The position numbers and the translations under genes were made by a program. From Neoluteolibacter marinus (GTDB lineage Bacteria > Verrucomicrobiota > Verrucomicrobiia > Verrucomicrobiales > Akkermansiaceae), in contig NZ_JACZFQ010000023.1 of the NCBI RefSeq assembly GCF_014904755.1, forward strand, positions 62,001 through 126,000: a stretch of DNA of 64,000 nucleotides, written 5' to 3'. Below the pieces are notes generated by a model. It made no database searches. It worked only from the letters and a program-made list of their open reading frames with translations, and had not been told where the DNA came from. Positions 8,926 through 16,987 of this stretch are shown piece after piece. Every line of letters starts with the position of its first letter. Position 1 is the stretch's first letter.

Positions 8926-10053
8926 ATGACCTCCTTCGACGCCCGACCCAGCCCCCGAATCGTTTTCGGCGCCGGACGTCTCGCCGAGCTTCCCGAATGC
9001 GTCGCCACCCTCGGCGTCTCGAAGCTCCTCCTCGTCACCGACCCCGGCATCGTCGCCGCCGGCCACGTCGGACGCGCCACCGGCTATCTCGAAGCCGCCG
9101 GACTGTCGGTTACCGTATTCCAAGGAACCCACGTCAACCCCTCCGAATCCGACATCGAGGCCTGCCGCTCCTTCGCCACCGAGCTCCAGCCCGACGCCAT
9201 CATCGGACTCGGCGGCGGCAGCAGCATGGACACCGCGAAGGGCTGCAATTTCCTCCTCCACAACCCCGGCCGCATGTCCGACTACCGCGGCTACGGATTG
9301 GCGAAGAACGCAATGCTGCCGTTCATCGCCATCCCCACCACCGCGGGCACCGGCAGCGAATGCCAATCCTACGCCGTGGTCTCGCGCGACGGCTCCCACG
9401 AGAAGATGGCCTGCGGCGACCCCAAGGCCCTTGCGAAGATCGCCATCCTCGACCCCGAGCTCACCGTTTCGCAGCCGCAGCCCGTCGCCACCCTGACCGC
9501 CCTCGACGCCCTCTCCCACGCGCTCGAGTCCGCCGTGTGCACCAAGCGCAACCCGATTTCCTCCGCTTACTCGGCCGAAGCCTTCCGCCTCATCGCCTCC
9601 GCCATCCGGCCGGTGCTCGCGGGCAGCGCCGGTCCCGACACCCGGGGCCGCATGTTGCTGGGCGCGGCCATGGCCGGCTCCGCGATCGAGAACAGCATGC
9701 TCGGCGCCGCTCACGCCACCGCCAACCCGTTGACCGCGCGCTTCGACGTCGCCCACGGCCACGCCGTCTCGCTGATGCTCCCGCACGTCGTCCGGCTCAA
9801 CTCCGCCGACCCGGCCGCCGCCGCCATCTACGACGGCCTCGCACGCACGCTCGGCGAACCGCTGCTGCCCTGGCTGGAGGAAACCATCGCGCTCGCCGGA
9901 CTCGACACGCCGGTGATCGACCCCGCCACCATCCCAGACCTCGCCGCCGATGCCGCCCGGCAGTGGACCGGTCGCTTCAATCCCGTCCCCCTCCGGGACC
10001 CGGAAATCACGTCGCTCTATCACTCAAGCTTCGCCGCGGCGGCCGCGCCATGA
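8926..10053 (+). CDS. iron-containing alcohol dehydrogenase
   Basis: The 375-aa protein carries the group III Fe-ADH hallmarks. These are a GGGSSMDTAKG nucleotide-binding motif (about residues 97-107), PTTAGTGSE (about 139-147), and metal-ligand regions LTALDALSHALES and the later histidines in AHATANPL and VAHGHAVSL. It should interconvert an aldehyde and an alcohol with NAD(P)H. Its place after the acyl reductase suggests it reduces the aldehyde formed by that enzyme. The stop overlaps the start of the following propeller lipoprotein by 4 bp, so translation is coupled. A repeat-rich 285-bp spacer precedes it. Confidence 0.92.
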   Translation: MTSFDARPSPRIVFGAGRLAELPECVATLGVSKLLLVTDPGIVAAGHVGRATGYLEAAGLSVTVFQGTHVNPSESDIEACRSFATELQPDAIIGLGGGSSMDTAKGCNFLLHNPGRMSDYRGYGLAKNAMLPFIAIPTTAGTGSECQSYAVVSRDGSHEKMACGDPKALAKIAILDPELTVSQPQPVATLTALDALSHALESAVCTKRNPISSAYSAEAFRLIASAIRPVLAGSAGPDTRGRMLLGAAMAGSAIENSMLGAAHATANPLTARFDVAHGHAVSLMLPHVVRLNSADPAAAAIYDGLARTLGEPLLPWLEETIALAGLDTPVIDPATIPDLAADAARQWTGRFNPVPLRDPEITSLYHSSFAAAAAP

Positions 10054-11225
10054 TCCCGTTCACCCACCGCTATTGGCCGGTGACCGGCCTGCTTCCGCTC
10101 TCCGTCGTGCTGCTCAACGCCTGTGGAGAAAAGCAGGAACCCGCAACGCCCGCAGCCGAACCCCAAGCCATCGCTGCCAGCGCCTGGCCGATCACCCGCG
10201 GCGGCCCGGGCCTCCAGGGACGGATCGAGGGCCCGGCTCCGAAGCAGCCGGAGATCGAATGGACCTATGACCTCGGCAGCCCGGGCGTCGCCGAAGCGGC
10301 CGTTGCCGACGGCGCGATCGTCGTGGGCGACGTGATGGGCAACATCCACTGCATCGACCTCGAAACCCGCGAACGACGCTGGCTGCACGAAACCGACGAC
10401 ACCATCGAAGCCGCTCCCGCCATTTCCAACGGCCGCGTCTTTGTCGGATCCGGCGACGAGAAGTTCCTCGCGCTGGACCTGAAGACCGGCGATGAGCTCT
10501 GGCACCTCCAAGGCACCGAGAAATTCTCCTCCGCCGCCAACCTGGTAACCGCCCCCGGTGGCACCGACGAATGGGTTCTGGTCAACGGTTACGACGGCAT
10601 CACCCGCTGCCTGCTGGCCGCCGACGGCTCCGAGGTCTGGACCTACAAGACCGACGACTACATCAACGGCACCCCGGCGGTCATTGACGGCCGTTACGTG
10701 GCGTTCGGCGGTTGCGACAAGGTCGTCCACGTCCTCAATCTGGCCGACGGCACCCTCGCCAACGAAGTCGTCACCGACGCCCAGATCACCAACTCGGTCG
10801 CCACCGCCGGGACCATGATCTATTGCGGCAACTACGCCAACCAGGTGATCGCCGCCGAGGCCACCGCGGAAAACCTCGCCTGGATCTACGAGGGCGACGA
10901 CTTCCCCTTCTTCACCGCACCGGCCGTCGACGAACGGCACGTCTACATCGGCTGCCGCGACAAGAAGCTGCACGCCATCGACCGCGCCACCGGCAAGGCC
11001 GCGTGGACCTTCCAAACCGGCGGGCGGGTCGAGAGCTCGCCCCTCGCCTTCGACGATGCCATCGTCTTCGGGTCCAGCGACGGCCGTCTCTACGCCGCCG
11101 CTCCCGCCGACGGAGCAGAGCTCTGGCGGCTCGATCTGGGCGAAGACCTGACCGCCGCGCCGGTCTTCGCCGAGGGCCGGATCATCATCGCGGGTGGCGA
11201 CGGCACGCTTTTCGTGCTCAAGTAG
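10050..11225 (+). CDS. PQQ-like beta-propeller lipoprotein (BamB-like layout)
   Basis: The 391-aa protein begins with a lipoprotein signal peptide: a hydrophobic run, then VVLLNAC with the lipobox cysteine at about residue 26. Seven to eight short blades follow, with repeats such as DLETRERRW, DLKTGDELW and DRATGKAAW. The compact single-propeller layout resembles BamB-type outer-membrane assembly lipoproteins, but a generic periplasmic propeller is equally likely. It overlaps the alcohol dehydrogenase gene by 4 bp. Its presence inside a biosynthetic-looking run hints that the product is handled at the cell envelope. Confidence 0.85.
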   Translation: MIPFTHRYWPVTGLLPLSVVLLNACGEKQEPATPAAEPQAIAASAWPITRGGPGLQGRIEGPAPKQPEIEWTYDLGSPGVAEAAVADGAIVVGDVMGNIHCIDLETRERRWLHETDDTIEAAPAISNGRVFVGSGDEKFLALDLKTGDELWHLQGTEKFSSAANLVTAPGGTDEWVLVNGYDGITRCLLAADGSEVWTYKTDDYINGTPAVIDGRYVAFGGCDKVVHVLNLADGTLANEVVTDAQITNSVATAGTMIYCGNYANQVIAAEATAENLAWIYEGDDFPFFTAPAVDERHVYIGCRDKKLHAIDRATGKAAWTFQTGGRVESSPLAFDDAIVFGSSDGRLYAAAPADGAELWRLDLGEDLTAAPVFAEGRIIIAGGDGTLFVLK

Positions 11226-11275
11226 CTTTGGACTGCGGTGGCAGACCGAGTCTTCGAGCGCCGACACCGCTTTCG
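11225..11275. repeat. imperfect palindromic spacer element
   Basis: GCGGTG at 11235 pairs with CACCGC at 11265, with further GC pairing inside. The surrounding CTTTGGACTGCGGTGG pattern resembles intergenic repeats common in verrucomicrobia. It is in the 199-bp spacer before the radical SAM gene, which otherwise shows no gene. Confidence 0.45.
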
Positions 11276-11424
11276 CGACACCCCAGGATCCTGCAAAGAT
11301 CTCAGAACTCAGTCACCCGATTCGCCACCCCGACCGGATTCCCACCGAAACTTTCACGCGTCTCCCGACGTTCCCTTTCCGCCAAACGCCCACCGCCGCG
11401 GCAAGCCGCCGCACCCCGACGACC

Positions 11425-12756
11425 ATGTCTGACACCACCTCGACCCCGCCGAAGAAGCACGCCACCCGTGCCGGCAATTATTTCATCTCGAACTACCCGC
11501 CGTTCTCGTTCTGGTCGGAGGACAACGCGGCCGCCGTCGAGGAAGCCTACTCCGCGCCCCACGAGGGCACCCCGCCGCCGCTCGGCCTCTACCACCACAT
11601 CCCCTTCTGCCGGAAGCGCTGCCACTTCTGCTACTTCCGCGTCTACACCGACAAGAACGCTGACGAGATCAAGCACTACCTCGACTGCACCGTCCGAGAG
11701 CTCGAGATGATGGCGCGCAAGCCGCTCATCGCCGGCCGCAAGCCGCAATTCGTCTACTTCGGCGGCGGCACCCCGTCCTACCTCTCGCCGAGCCAGCTCA
11801 CCGATCTCACCGACCGCATGAAGGCGCTGCTCCCCTGGAATGCCGCCGAGGAGATCGCCTTCGAGGCCGAACCCGGCACGCTCAACCCGAACAAGGTGAA
11901 AGCGATCAAGGACATCGGCGTCACCCGCCTGTCGCTCGGCATCGAGAACTTCGACGACCGCATCCTCGAGATCAACGGCCGCGCCCACCGCACCAAGGAG
12001 GTTTTCCGCGCCTACGAACGGATCCGCGCCGAGGGCTTCGACCAGGTCAACATCGACCTCATTGCCGGCATGCTCGAGGAGACCGAGGAGAACTGGCAGG
12101 AGAACATCGCCAGGACCCTCGAGCTCCAGCCCGACAGCGTCACGATCTATCAGATGGAGGTGCCCTACAACACCGGCATCTACAAGGACATGAAAGCCAG
12201 CGGCAGCCTGGTCGCACCGATCGCCGACTGGGAAACAAAGCGCCGCTGGGTCAAGGAGGCTTTCGCCGCGCTCGAGGCCGACGGCTACACCATCAGCTCC
12301 GGCTATACCGCGGTGAAGGATCCCAAGCGCACCAAGTTCATCTACCGCGACTCGCTGTGGGGCGGGGCCGACCTGCTGGGCATCGGAGTGGCCTCGTTCT
12401 CCCACGCCAAGGGCGTCCACTACCAGAACCTCACCGAGATCGACGACTACGACAAGGCTCTCGACGCCGGCCGGATGCCGACCAAGCGCGCGCTCAAGAC
12501 CACGCCGGAGGAACGGATGATCCGCGAGTTCATTCTCCGCATGAAACTCGGCCGCGTCGATGCCGCCCATTTCCGCGACAAATACGACGTCGATGTCCTC
12601 GAACGCTTCGCCGCCCCCTTGGCGCAGATCCAGAGCGAAGGCCTGCTCAACATCGAGGACTCCGCCATCGTCCTCAACCGCGACGGCCTGCTCTGCGTCG
12701 ACAACCTGCTGCACGACTTCTTCCTGCCGCAGCACGTCACCGACAAGATCGTCTGA
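11425..12756 (+). CDS. HemN/HemW-like radical SAM enzyme
   Basis: The 443-aa protein has the radical SAM cluster motif CRKRCHFC (CX3CX2C; about residues 60-67) preceded by LYHHIPF, and the GGGTPS motif at about 113-118. The HemN-type C-terminal region ends in LLHDFFLP. The substitution of FCYFRVY after the cluster and the N-terminal NYPPFSFWSEDN segment differ from housekeeping HemW, and the chromosomal context is not heme synthesis. HemN-like enzymes in other biosynthetic loci act as methyltransferases or cyclopropanases, so a tailoring role is inferred. The ATG at 11425 is used because the longer frame begins inside the previous gene. Confidence 0.85.
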   Translation: MSDTTSTPPKKHATRAGNYFISNYPPFSFWSEDNAAAVEEAYSAPHEGTPPPLGLYHHIPFCRKRCHFCYFRVYTDKNADEIKHYLDCTVRELEMMARKPLIAGRKPQFVYFGGGTPSYLSPSQLTDLTDRMKALLPWNAAEEIAFEAEPGTLNPNKVKAIKDIGVTRLSLGIENFDDRILEINGRAHRTKEVFRAYERIRAEGFDQVNIDLIAGMLEETEENWQENIARTLELQPDSVTIYQMEVPYNTGIYKDMKASGSLVAPIADWETKRRWVKEAFAALEADGYTISSGYTAVKDPKRTKFIYRDSLWGGADLLGIGVASFSHAKGVHYQNLTEIDDYDKALDAGRMPTKRALKTTPEERMIREFILRMKLGRVDAAHFRDKYDVDVLERFAAPLAQIQSEGLLNIEDSAIVLNRDGLLCVDNLLHDFFLPQHVTDKIV

Positions 12757-12795
12757 TCGGAGCGCCCTCCCGGAACCACCCGACAAACCCACCGC

Positions 12796-13341
12796 ATGGA
12801 AACCGCGACACCCACCCTGCCCGAGGAACTTTCCCCCATCCTCGCCAGCTCCCGTCTCGGCACCACGCCCCTTACCTGGATCCCCGCGACCTCGGTCGTC
12901 CCGCCCTTCGACCGCCTGCTGGTCCACGACCACGACATGACCTCCGAGCTCGCCCGCTTCCACGGCGACTCGATCGCGCTCCAGATCCATCGCGCCCTGC
13001 ATCAGGACGGCACCTATCTCCGCGAAGTGACCCTTCATGCGGCAGCCAGCGGCGAACCGGTCGAATACGGCCTGATCGAGATCCTGCTCGATTCATTCAC
13101 CGCTCAACTCCGCCCGCGGATCCTCGCCGGCGACACTCCGCTCGGAGCCATCCTCAACGAATCCGGCCTTCCTTATGGCAGTGAGCCACAGGGCTTCTTC
13201 ACGGTTCCGGTGGACTCTCTGCACGGGACATTTCCGAGATCCGCCGGTGGCGAAATCCTCTACGGGCGCTACAATCACCTGATTTCCCGCGACGGCCCTT
13301 GCCTCGCGCGCATCCTTGAGATTCTTCCGACCGTGCCATGA
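12796..13341 (+). CDS. DUF98/chorismate pyruvate-lyase-like protein
   Basis: The 181-aa protein matches the DUF98 chorismate-lyase family by pattern. It has FDRLLVHDHDMTSEL near residue 35, REVTL, then EYGLIEILLDSF, ILAGDTPLGAIL and the final YGRYNHLI with ILEILP. Family members remove pyruvate from chorismate to give 4-hydroxybenzoate. The Arg of REVTL and the late Gly-Arg/Asn residues are the positions I would expect in the active site, but this is unproven here. The gene sits 39 bp after the radical SAM gene and its stop overlaps the halogenase-like gene by 4 bp. It is the only gene in the run that points to an aromatic precursor supply. Confidence 0.78.
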   Translation: METATPTLPEELSPILASSRLGTTPLTWIPATSVVPPFDRLLVHDHDMTSELARFHGDSIALQIHRALHQDGTYLREVTLHAAASGEPVEYGLIEILLDSFTAQLRPRILAGDTPLGAILNESGLPYGSEPQGFFTVPVDSLHGTFPRSAGGEILYGRYNHLISRDGPCLARILEILPTVP

Positions 13342-14588
13342 GCGACTACGACGCGATCATCATCGGCGGCGGCCCCGCCGGCAGCAGCTCCGCCGCCCTG
13401 CTGGCGGAAATGGGCCACCGCGTCCTTTTGTTAGAGAAGACGACTTTCCCCCGCTACCACGTCGGCGAGTCGCTGATGCCCTTCTGCTGGTTCATGCTCA
13501 ACCGGCTAGGCGTCACCGGCAAGATGGACGAGATCGGCTTCCAGCAGAAGAAGTCCGTCCAGTTCGCCACCACCGACGGCCGCATTTCGGCGCCCTTCTA
13601 CTTCTTCCAGCACTTCGACCACCCCGCCGCCACCACCTGGCAGGTCGAGCGGGCCGACTTCGACCTGATGCTGCTCGACAACGCCCGCGCGAAAGGCGCC
13701 GAGGTCCGCGAGAACACCACCGCGCTGGAGTTCCTCAAGGACGGCGAACGCGTCACCGGCGTCCGTGCCCGCAGCGGCGACGAGGATGCCTTCGAGGTCA
13801 CCGCCACCGTCACCCTCGATTGCACCGGCCGCGACGCCCTATTCCAGCGCAAGCACGGCTGGCGCAAGCGCGACCCGATGCTCAACAAGATCTCGATCTG
13901 GACCTTCTTCAAGGGTGCCAAGCGCGACCCGGGGCTCGACGAGGGCGCCACCACCATCGCCTACCTCCCGGAAGGCGGCTGGTTCTGGAACATCCCGCTG
14001 CGCGACGACATCGTCAGCTCCGGCATCGTCGCCGAGCGCGACTACCTCTACCGCGACACCCGCGACCCGGCGGAAATCTTCGCCCGCGAGATCCACAACA
14101 ACGCCTGGATCCACGACCACCTCTCGGCCGGCGAACAGTTCGGCCAATACTGGGTCACCGGCGAATATTCCTACCGCGCCGAACACTGCGCCACCGACGG
14201 TCTGGTCCTGGTCGGCGATGCCTTCGCCTTTCTCGATCCCGTCTTCTCCAGCGGCGTCTTCCTCGCCCTCAAGTCCGGCGAGATGGCCGCCGATGCCGTC
14301 CATGCCGCCTTGGAAAAAGGAGACACCTCCGCATCGGCATTTGCCAGCTACGGCGAACAGCTGTGCAGCCACATCGAGGTCATGCGCAAGCTGGTCTACG
14401 CCTTCTACGACCCGGAGTTCAGCTTTGGAAAACTCATCCGCATGCATCCCGACCTGCGCGGCAAGCTGACCGACTGCCTGATCGGCAACGTCGAGGGCCA
14501 GGACTACTCCGACCTCGCCGCCGCCATGGCCGAGATCGCCGAGCTCCCCGCCGAGCTGGACTACGGCCACGTTCCCGCCGGTGTGTGA
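13338..14588 (+). CDS. flavin-dependent halogenase-like FAD oxidoreductase
   Basis: The 416-aa enzyme has an FAD Rossmann motif IIGGGPAGSSSAALLAE (residues 7-23) and FPRYHVGESLMP (about 37-48), typical of the variant-B halogenase/GGR group. A GFQQKKS segment (about 68-74) may carry the catalytic lysine, and GWFWNIPL (about 213-220) contains the halogenase WxWxIP motif. GDAFAFLDPVFSSG is the second FAD block. A halogenase using FADH2, halide and O2 is therefore plausible, although related proteins with these motifs can be reductases or monooxygenases. It overlaps the chorismate-lyase-like gene by 4 bp, consistent with an aromatic substrate. Confidence 0.85.
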   Translation: MSDYDAIIIGGGPAGSSSAALLAEMGHRVLLLEKTTFPRYHVGESLMPFCWFMLNRLGVTGKMDEIGFQQKKSVQFATTDGRISAPFYFFQHFDHPAATTWQVERADFDLMLLDNARAKGAEVRENTTALEFLKDGERVTGVRARSGDEDAFEVTATVTLDCTGRDALFQRKHGWRKRDPMLNKISIWTFFKGAKRDPGLDEGATTIAYLPEGGWFWNIPLRDDIVSSGIVAERDYLYRDTRDPAEIFAREIHNNAWIHDHLSAGEQFGQYWVTGEYSYRAEHCATDGLVLVGDAFAFLDPVFSSGVFLALKSGEMAADAVHAALEKGDTSASAFASYGEQLCSHIEVMRKLVYAFYDPEFSFGKLIRMHPDLRGKLTDCLIGNVEGQDYSDLAAAMAEIAELPAELDYGHVPAGV

Positions 14589-14604
14589 ATCGGGGATTTC
14601 CTCC

Positions 14605-14637
14605 CTGAAAACTGAACACTGAAAACTGGCAAACTTC
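14605..14637 (+). repeat. degenerate heptanucleotide array C
   Basis: In 7-nt steps it reads CTGAAAA, CTGAACA, CTGAAAA, CTGGCAA and ends ACTTC, just before the GTG of the glycosyltransferase. The phase and ending are the same as in the other arrays, although the units are A-rich. Confidence 0.6.
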
Positions 14638-14643
14638 TTTTCA

Positions 14644-15930
14644 GTGAACATCGCCATCCTCACCCCCGGCACCGGTTCCTACTACTGCGGTGCCTGCATG
14701 CGCGACAACGCCCTCGCCAAGTCGCTCCACGCCGCCGGCCACCGCGTGTCGCTGCTGCCGATGTACCTGCCGCTGCAGCTCGACGAGGACCAGCACCTGC
14801 AAGCCGACAACCCGATCTTCTTCGGCGGCATCAACGTCTTCCTCCAACAGAAGCTCGCGCTCTTCCGCCACACCCCGCGCTGGCTCGACTCCCTGCTCAA
14901 CCACAGTGGCCTGCTGCGTTCCGCGGCGAAGCGCAGCCACATGACCTCCGCCCGCGAGCACGGTGAGATGGCGCTCGCGATGCTGCGCATCGAGGACAGC
15001 CACTTCGGCAAGGAACTCGACAAGCTCATCGACTGGCTCGCCACCGACAAGCCCGAAATCCTCGTCCTCGGCACCGCCCTCCAAGCCGGGATGATCCGCG
15101 AACTCAAGAGCCGCCTCGGCGTGAAGATCATCTGCTGCTTCCAGGGCGAGGACAGCTTCCTTGACGGCTTGCCCGAGCCCTTCAAATCCGGCAGCTGGTC
15201 CGAGCTCCGCAAGCGCCTTCCCGAGGCCGACCTGCTGGTCGCGCCGAGCGCCTTCTACGCCGACCTCATGCGCCGCCGGCTCGATGACCCCACCCTCAAG
15301 ATCGAGGTCATCCCCAACGGCATCGACCTCGCCGGCTACCAGATTTCGAAGCCAGCACAATCGCCACCGGTGATCGGCTTCCTGGCCCGCATGATCCGAG
15401 AAAAGGGCGTCCATCACCTAGTCGAGGCCTTCATTCATCTCCGCACCACGCTCCAGCACCCCGATGCCCGTCTGCACATCGCCGGTGCCTCCACTGCCGG
15501 CGACGTCAAGCTGGTGGACGAGCTCAAGCAACAACTCCACGCCACCGGCCTCAGCGACCACGTCACCTGGTCGCCCAACCTTTCCCGCGACGACAAGGCC
15601 GCGATGCTCTCGTCGCTGACCCTCTTCAGCGTCCCGGCCACCTATCCGGAGGCCTTCGGGCTCTATCTGGTCGAAGCCCTCGCCAGCGGGGTGCCGGTGG
15701 TCATGCCCCACGCTTCCTCATTCCCCGAAATCATCACCCCCAGCGAAGCCGGCCTGCTGGTCCCGCCCGACGACCCGATCGCCCTCGCCACCGCTTGGCA
15801 CGAGCTGCTCCAGCGCCCCGACCAGCTCCGCGACTTCCGGGAAAAGGGTCGCCGCGCCGCCGAGCAATCTTATAGCGTCGAGGCCATGCGCGACCGCTTC
15901 CTGGCCGTCGCCGAATCCCTTCTTCCATGA
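14644..15930 (+). CDS. GT4-family glycosyltransferase
   Basis: The 428-aa protein has the GT-B layout. The N-terminal domain opens with NIAILTPGTGSYYCGACMRDN (glycine-rich acceptor side). The C-terminal domain has VIGFLARMIREKGVHHLVEAF and the nucleotide-sugar motif PEAFGLYLVEALASGVPVVMP, with the E-x7-E pair of GT4 retaining enzymes. Transfer of a sugar from a nucleotide donor to an acceptor made by this cluster, or to a lipid, is inferred. The start is GTG at 14644, after a heptanucleotide-repeat spacer. Its stop overlaps the thioesterase start by 4 bp. Confidence 0.88.
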   Translation: MNIAILTPGTGSYYCGACMRDNALAKSLHAAGHRVSLLPMYLPLQLDEDQHLQADNPIFFGGINVFLQQKLALFRHTPRWLDSLLNHSGLLRSAAKRSHMTSAREHGEMALAMLRIEDSHFGKELDKLIDWLATDKPEILVLGTALQAGMIRELKSRLGVKIICCFQGEDSFLDGLPEPFKSGSWSELRKRLPEADLLVAPSAFYADLMRRRLDDPTLKIEVIPNGIDLAGYQISKPAQSPPVIGFLARMIREKGVHHLVEAFIHLRTTLQHPDARLHIAGASTAGDVKLVDELKQQLHATGLSDHVTWSPNLSRDDKAAMLSSLTLFSVPATYPEAFGLYLVEALASGVPVVMPHASSFPEIITPSEAGLLVPPDDPIALATAWHELLQRPDQLRDFREKGRRAAEQSYSVEAMRDRFLAVAESLLP

Positions 15931-16361
15931 GCAAGCCCGTCTTCGAAATCCAGCGCCACGTCGAGTTCTACGAGACCGACATGGCCGGCATCGTCCACTT
16001 CTCGAACTTCTTCCGCTACATGGAAGCCTGCGAGCACGCCTTCGTGCGCAGCCTCGACCACGAACTCCACGGCATGCTCGACGGCCTCGAGACCGGCTGG
16101 CCGCGGGTCAACGCGACTTGCGACTACCGCGCCCCCGCCCGCTTCGGCGACCTGCTGACGATCCGCCTCTACCTCGAGGAAATCCGCAACCGCTCGGTGC
16201 GCTACCGCTTTGAAATCTCCCGCGACGCCATCCTTGTCGCCGAAGGCGCCATCGCCGCCGCCCACGTCGCCATCACGCCCGACGGGATCAAGGCCGTCCC
16301 CCTACCCGAACCGCTCAAGCTCAAACTCCAATCACTGATCACGGATCACAACCGAACGTAG
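15927..16361 (+). CDS. hotdog-fold acyl-CoA thioesterase (4-hydroxybenzoyl-CoA thioesterase/YbgC family)
   Basis: The 144-aa protein has the family active-site segment YETDMAGIVHFSNFFRYME (about residues 12-30) with the catalytic Asp in ETDMAG. RFGDLLTIRL and RYRFEI strands follow. It should hydrolyse an acyl or aroyl thioester; 4-hydroxybenzoyl-CoA is the named substrate of one branch and would fit the neighbouring chorismate-lyase-like gene. Its start overlaps the glycosyltransferase stop. Its last residues (SLITDHNRT) are encoded by a degenerate heptanucleotide repeat, so the C-terminus looks acquired from spacer DNA. Confidence 0.88.
   Translation: MSKPVFEIQRHVEFYETDMAGIVHFSNFFRYMEACEHAFVRSLDHELHGMLDGLETGWPRVNATCDYRAPARFGDLLTIRLYLEEIRNRSVRYRFEISRDAILVAEGAIAAAHVAITPDGIKAVPLPEPLKLKLQSLITDHNRT
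16328..16348 (+). repeat. degenerate heptanucleotide array D (inside thioesterase 3' end)
   Basis: CCAATCA, CTGATCA, CGGATCA form three units within the last codons of the thioesterase, so the protein tail SLITDHNRT is repeat-encoded. It is probably related to array E about 45 bp downstream. Confidence 0.6.
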
Positions 16362-16391
16362 TGAGATGGAGCCACTGAATGCTTCAAACTC

Positions 16392-16416
16392 CTTGGCTCA
16401 AATCACTTGGCACTTC
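16392..16416 (+). repeat. degenerate heptanucleotide array E
   Basis: CTTGGCT, CAAATCA, CTTGGCA and CTTC precede the ATG at 16421. The CTTGGCACTTC ending matches arrays B and F except for one base. Confidence 0.55.
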
Positions 16417-16420
16417 CCCG

Positions 16421-16963
16421 ATGAAATCCATGAACTGGCTCTACCTCGCCCTCGTTACCGTCGCCTGCTGGGGACTCTACGGCATCTTCCTCCACGCCGG
16501 CCAGGTCGGCATGAAGGATCCGGTGCTCGGCCGCTACAAGGCCTTCCTCTTCGTCGGCATCGCCTACTTCCTCACTGCCGTCCTCGCACCGCTGATCATC
16601 CTGCTCACCTCGAAGGGCATGGACTGGAACATGCCGCCGAAGGGCATGTGGGTCTCGCTCTTCGCCGGCATCCTCGGCGCCATCGGCGCCTTCTTCGTGC
16701 TGCTCGCCATGGGATCCGGTGCCAAGGCCGGCATGAACCCGGGCATCGTCGCGGTCTCGGTGATGTCGATCATTTTCGCCGGCGCGCCGATCGTGAACGC
16801 GATCGTCGGCATTGCCATGCACCCGCCGAAGGGCGGTCTCTCCGCGATCCCCTGGCAATTCATCTGCGGCATCCTGCTGGCTGCGCTCGGTGGCTTCATG
16901 GTCACCAAGTTCAAGCCGGCACCGGCGCCTCCGGCGGCGGTCGCGGCGCCAGCTGAGAAATAG
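16421..16963 (+). CDS. small polytopic membrane protein, DMT/EamA-like
   Basis: The 180-aa protein has about five hydrophobic helices: residues 5-22, 35-62, 75-97, 102-125 and 145-163. The helix pattern with GxxGAIGAFFVLLAMGSG is that of half-length drug/metabolite transporter proteins. A role in moving a small molecule across the inner membrane is inferred weakly. The ATG at 16421 is preferred over an upstream in-frame start at 16379, because the intervening codons read through spacer repeat sequence. It is followed by a 9-nt tandem array that begins in its stop codon. Confidence 0.7.
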   Translation: MKSMNWLYLALVTVACWGLYGIFLHAGQVGMKDPVLGRYKAFLFVGIAYFLTAVLAPLIILLTSKGMDWNMPPKGMWVSLFAGILGAIGAFFVLLAMGSGAKAGMNPGIVAVSVMSIIFAGAPIVNAIVGIAMHPPKGGLSAIPWQFICGILLAALGGFMVTKFKPAPAPPAAVAAPAEK

Positions 16964-16987
16964 GACCTATACGACCGATAGGACCCA
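16961..16987 (+). repeat. nonanucleotide tandem array between stop and start
   Basis: TAGGACCTA, TACGACCGA, TAGGACCCA are three 9-nt units with the core A-C-C. The first begins with the TAG stop of the membrane-protein gene and the third ends in the A of the next ATG. It leaves no ordinary spacer. Confidence 0.6.

Noticed and set aside
8784-10049. Long open frame overlapping the Fe-ADH gene upstream of the lipoprotein start
   Set aside because: It is Arg/Pro/His-rich shadow translation; the real lipoprotein starts at 10050 with a signal peptide.
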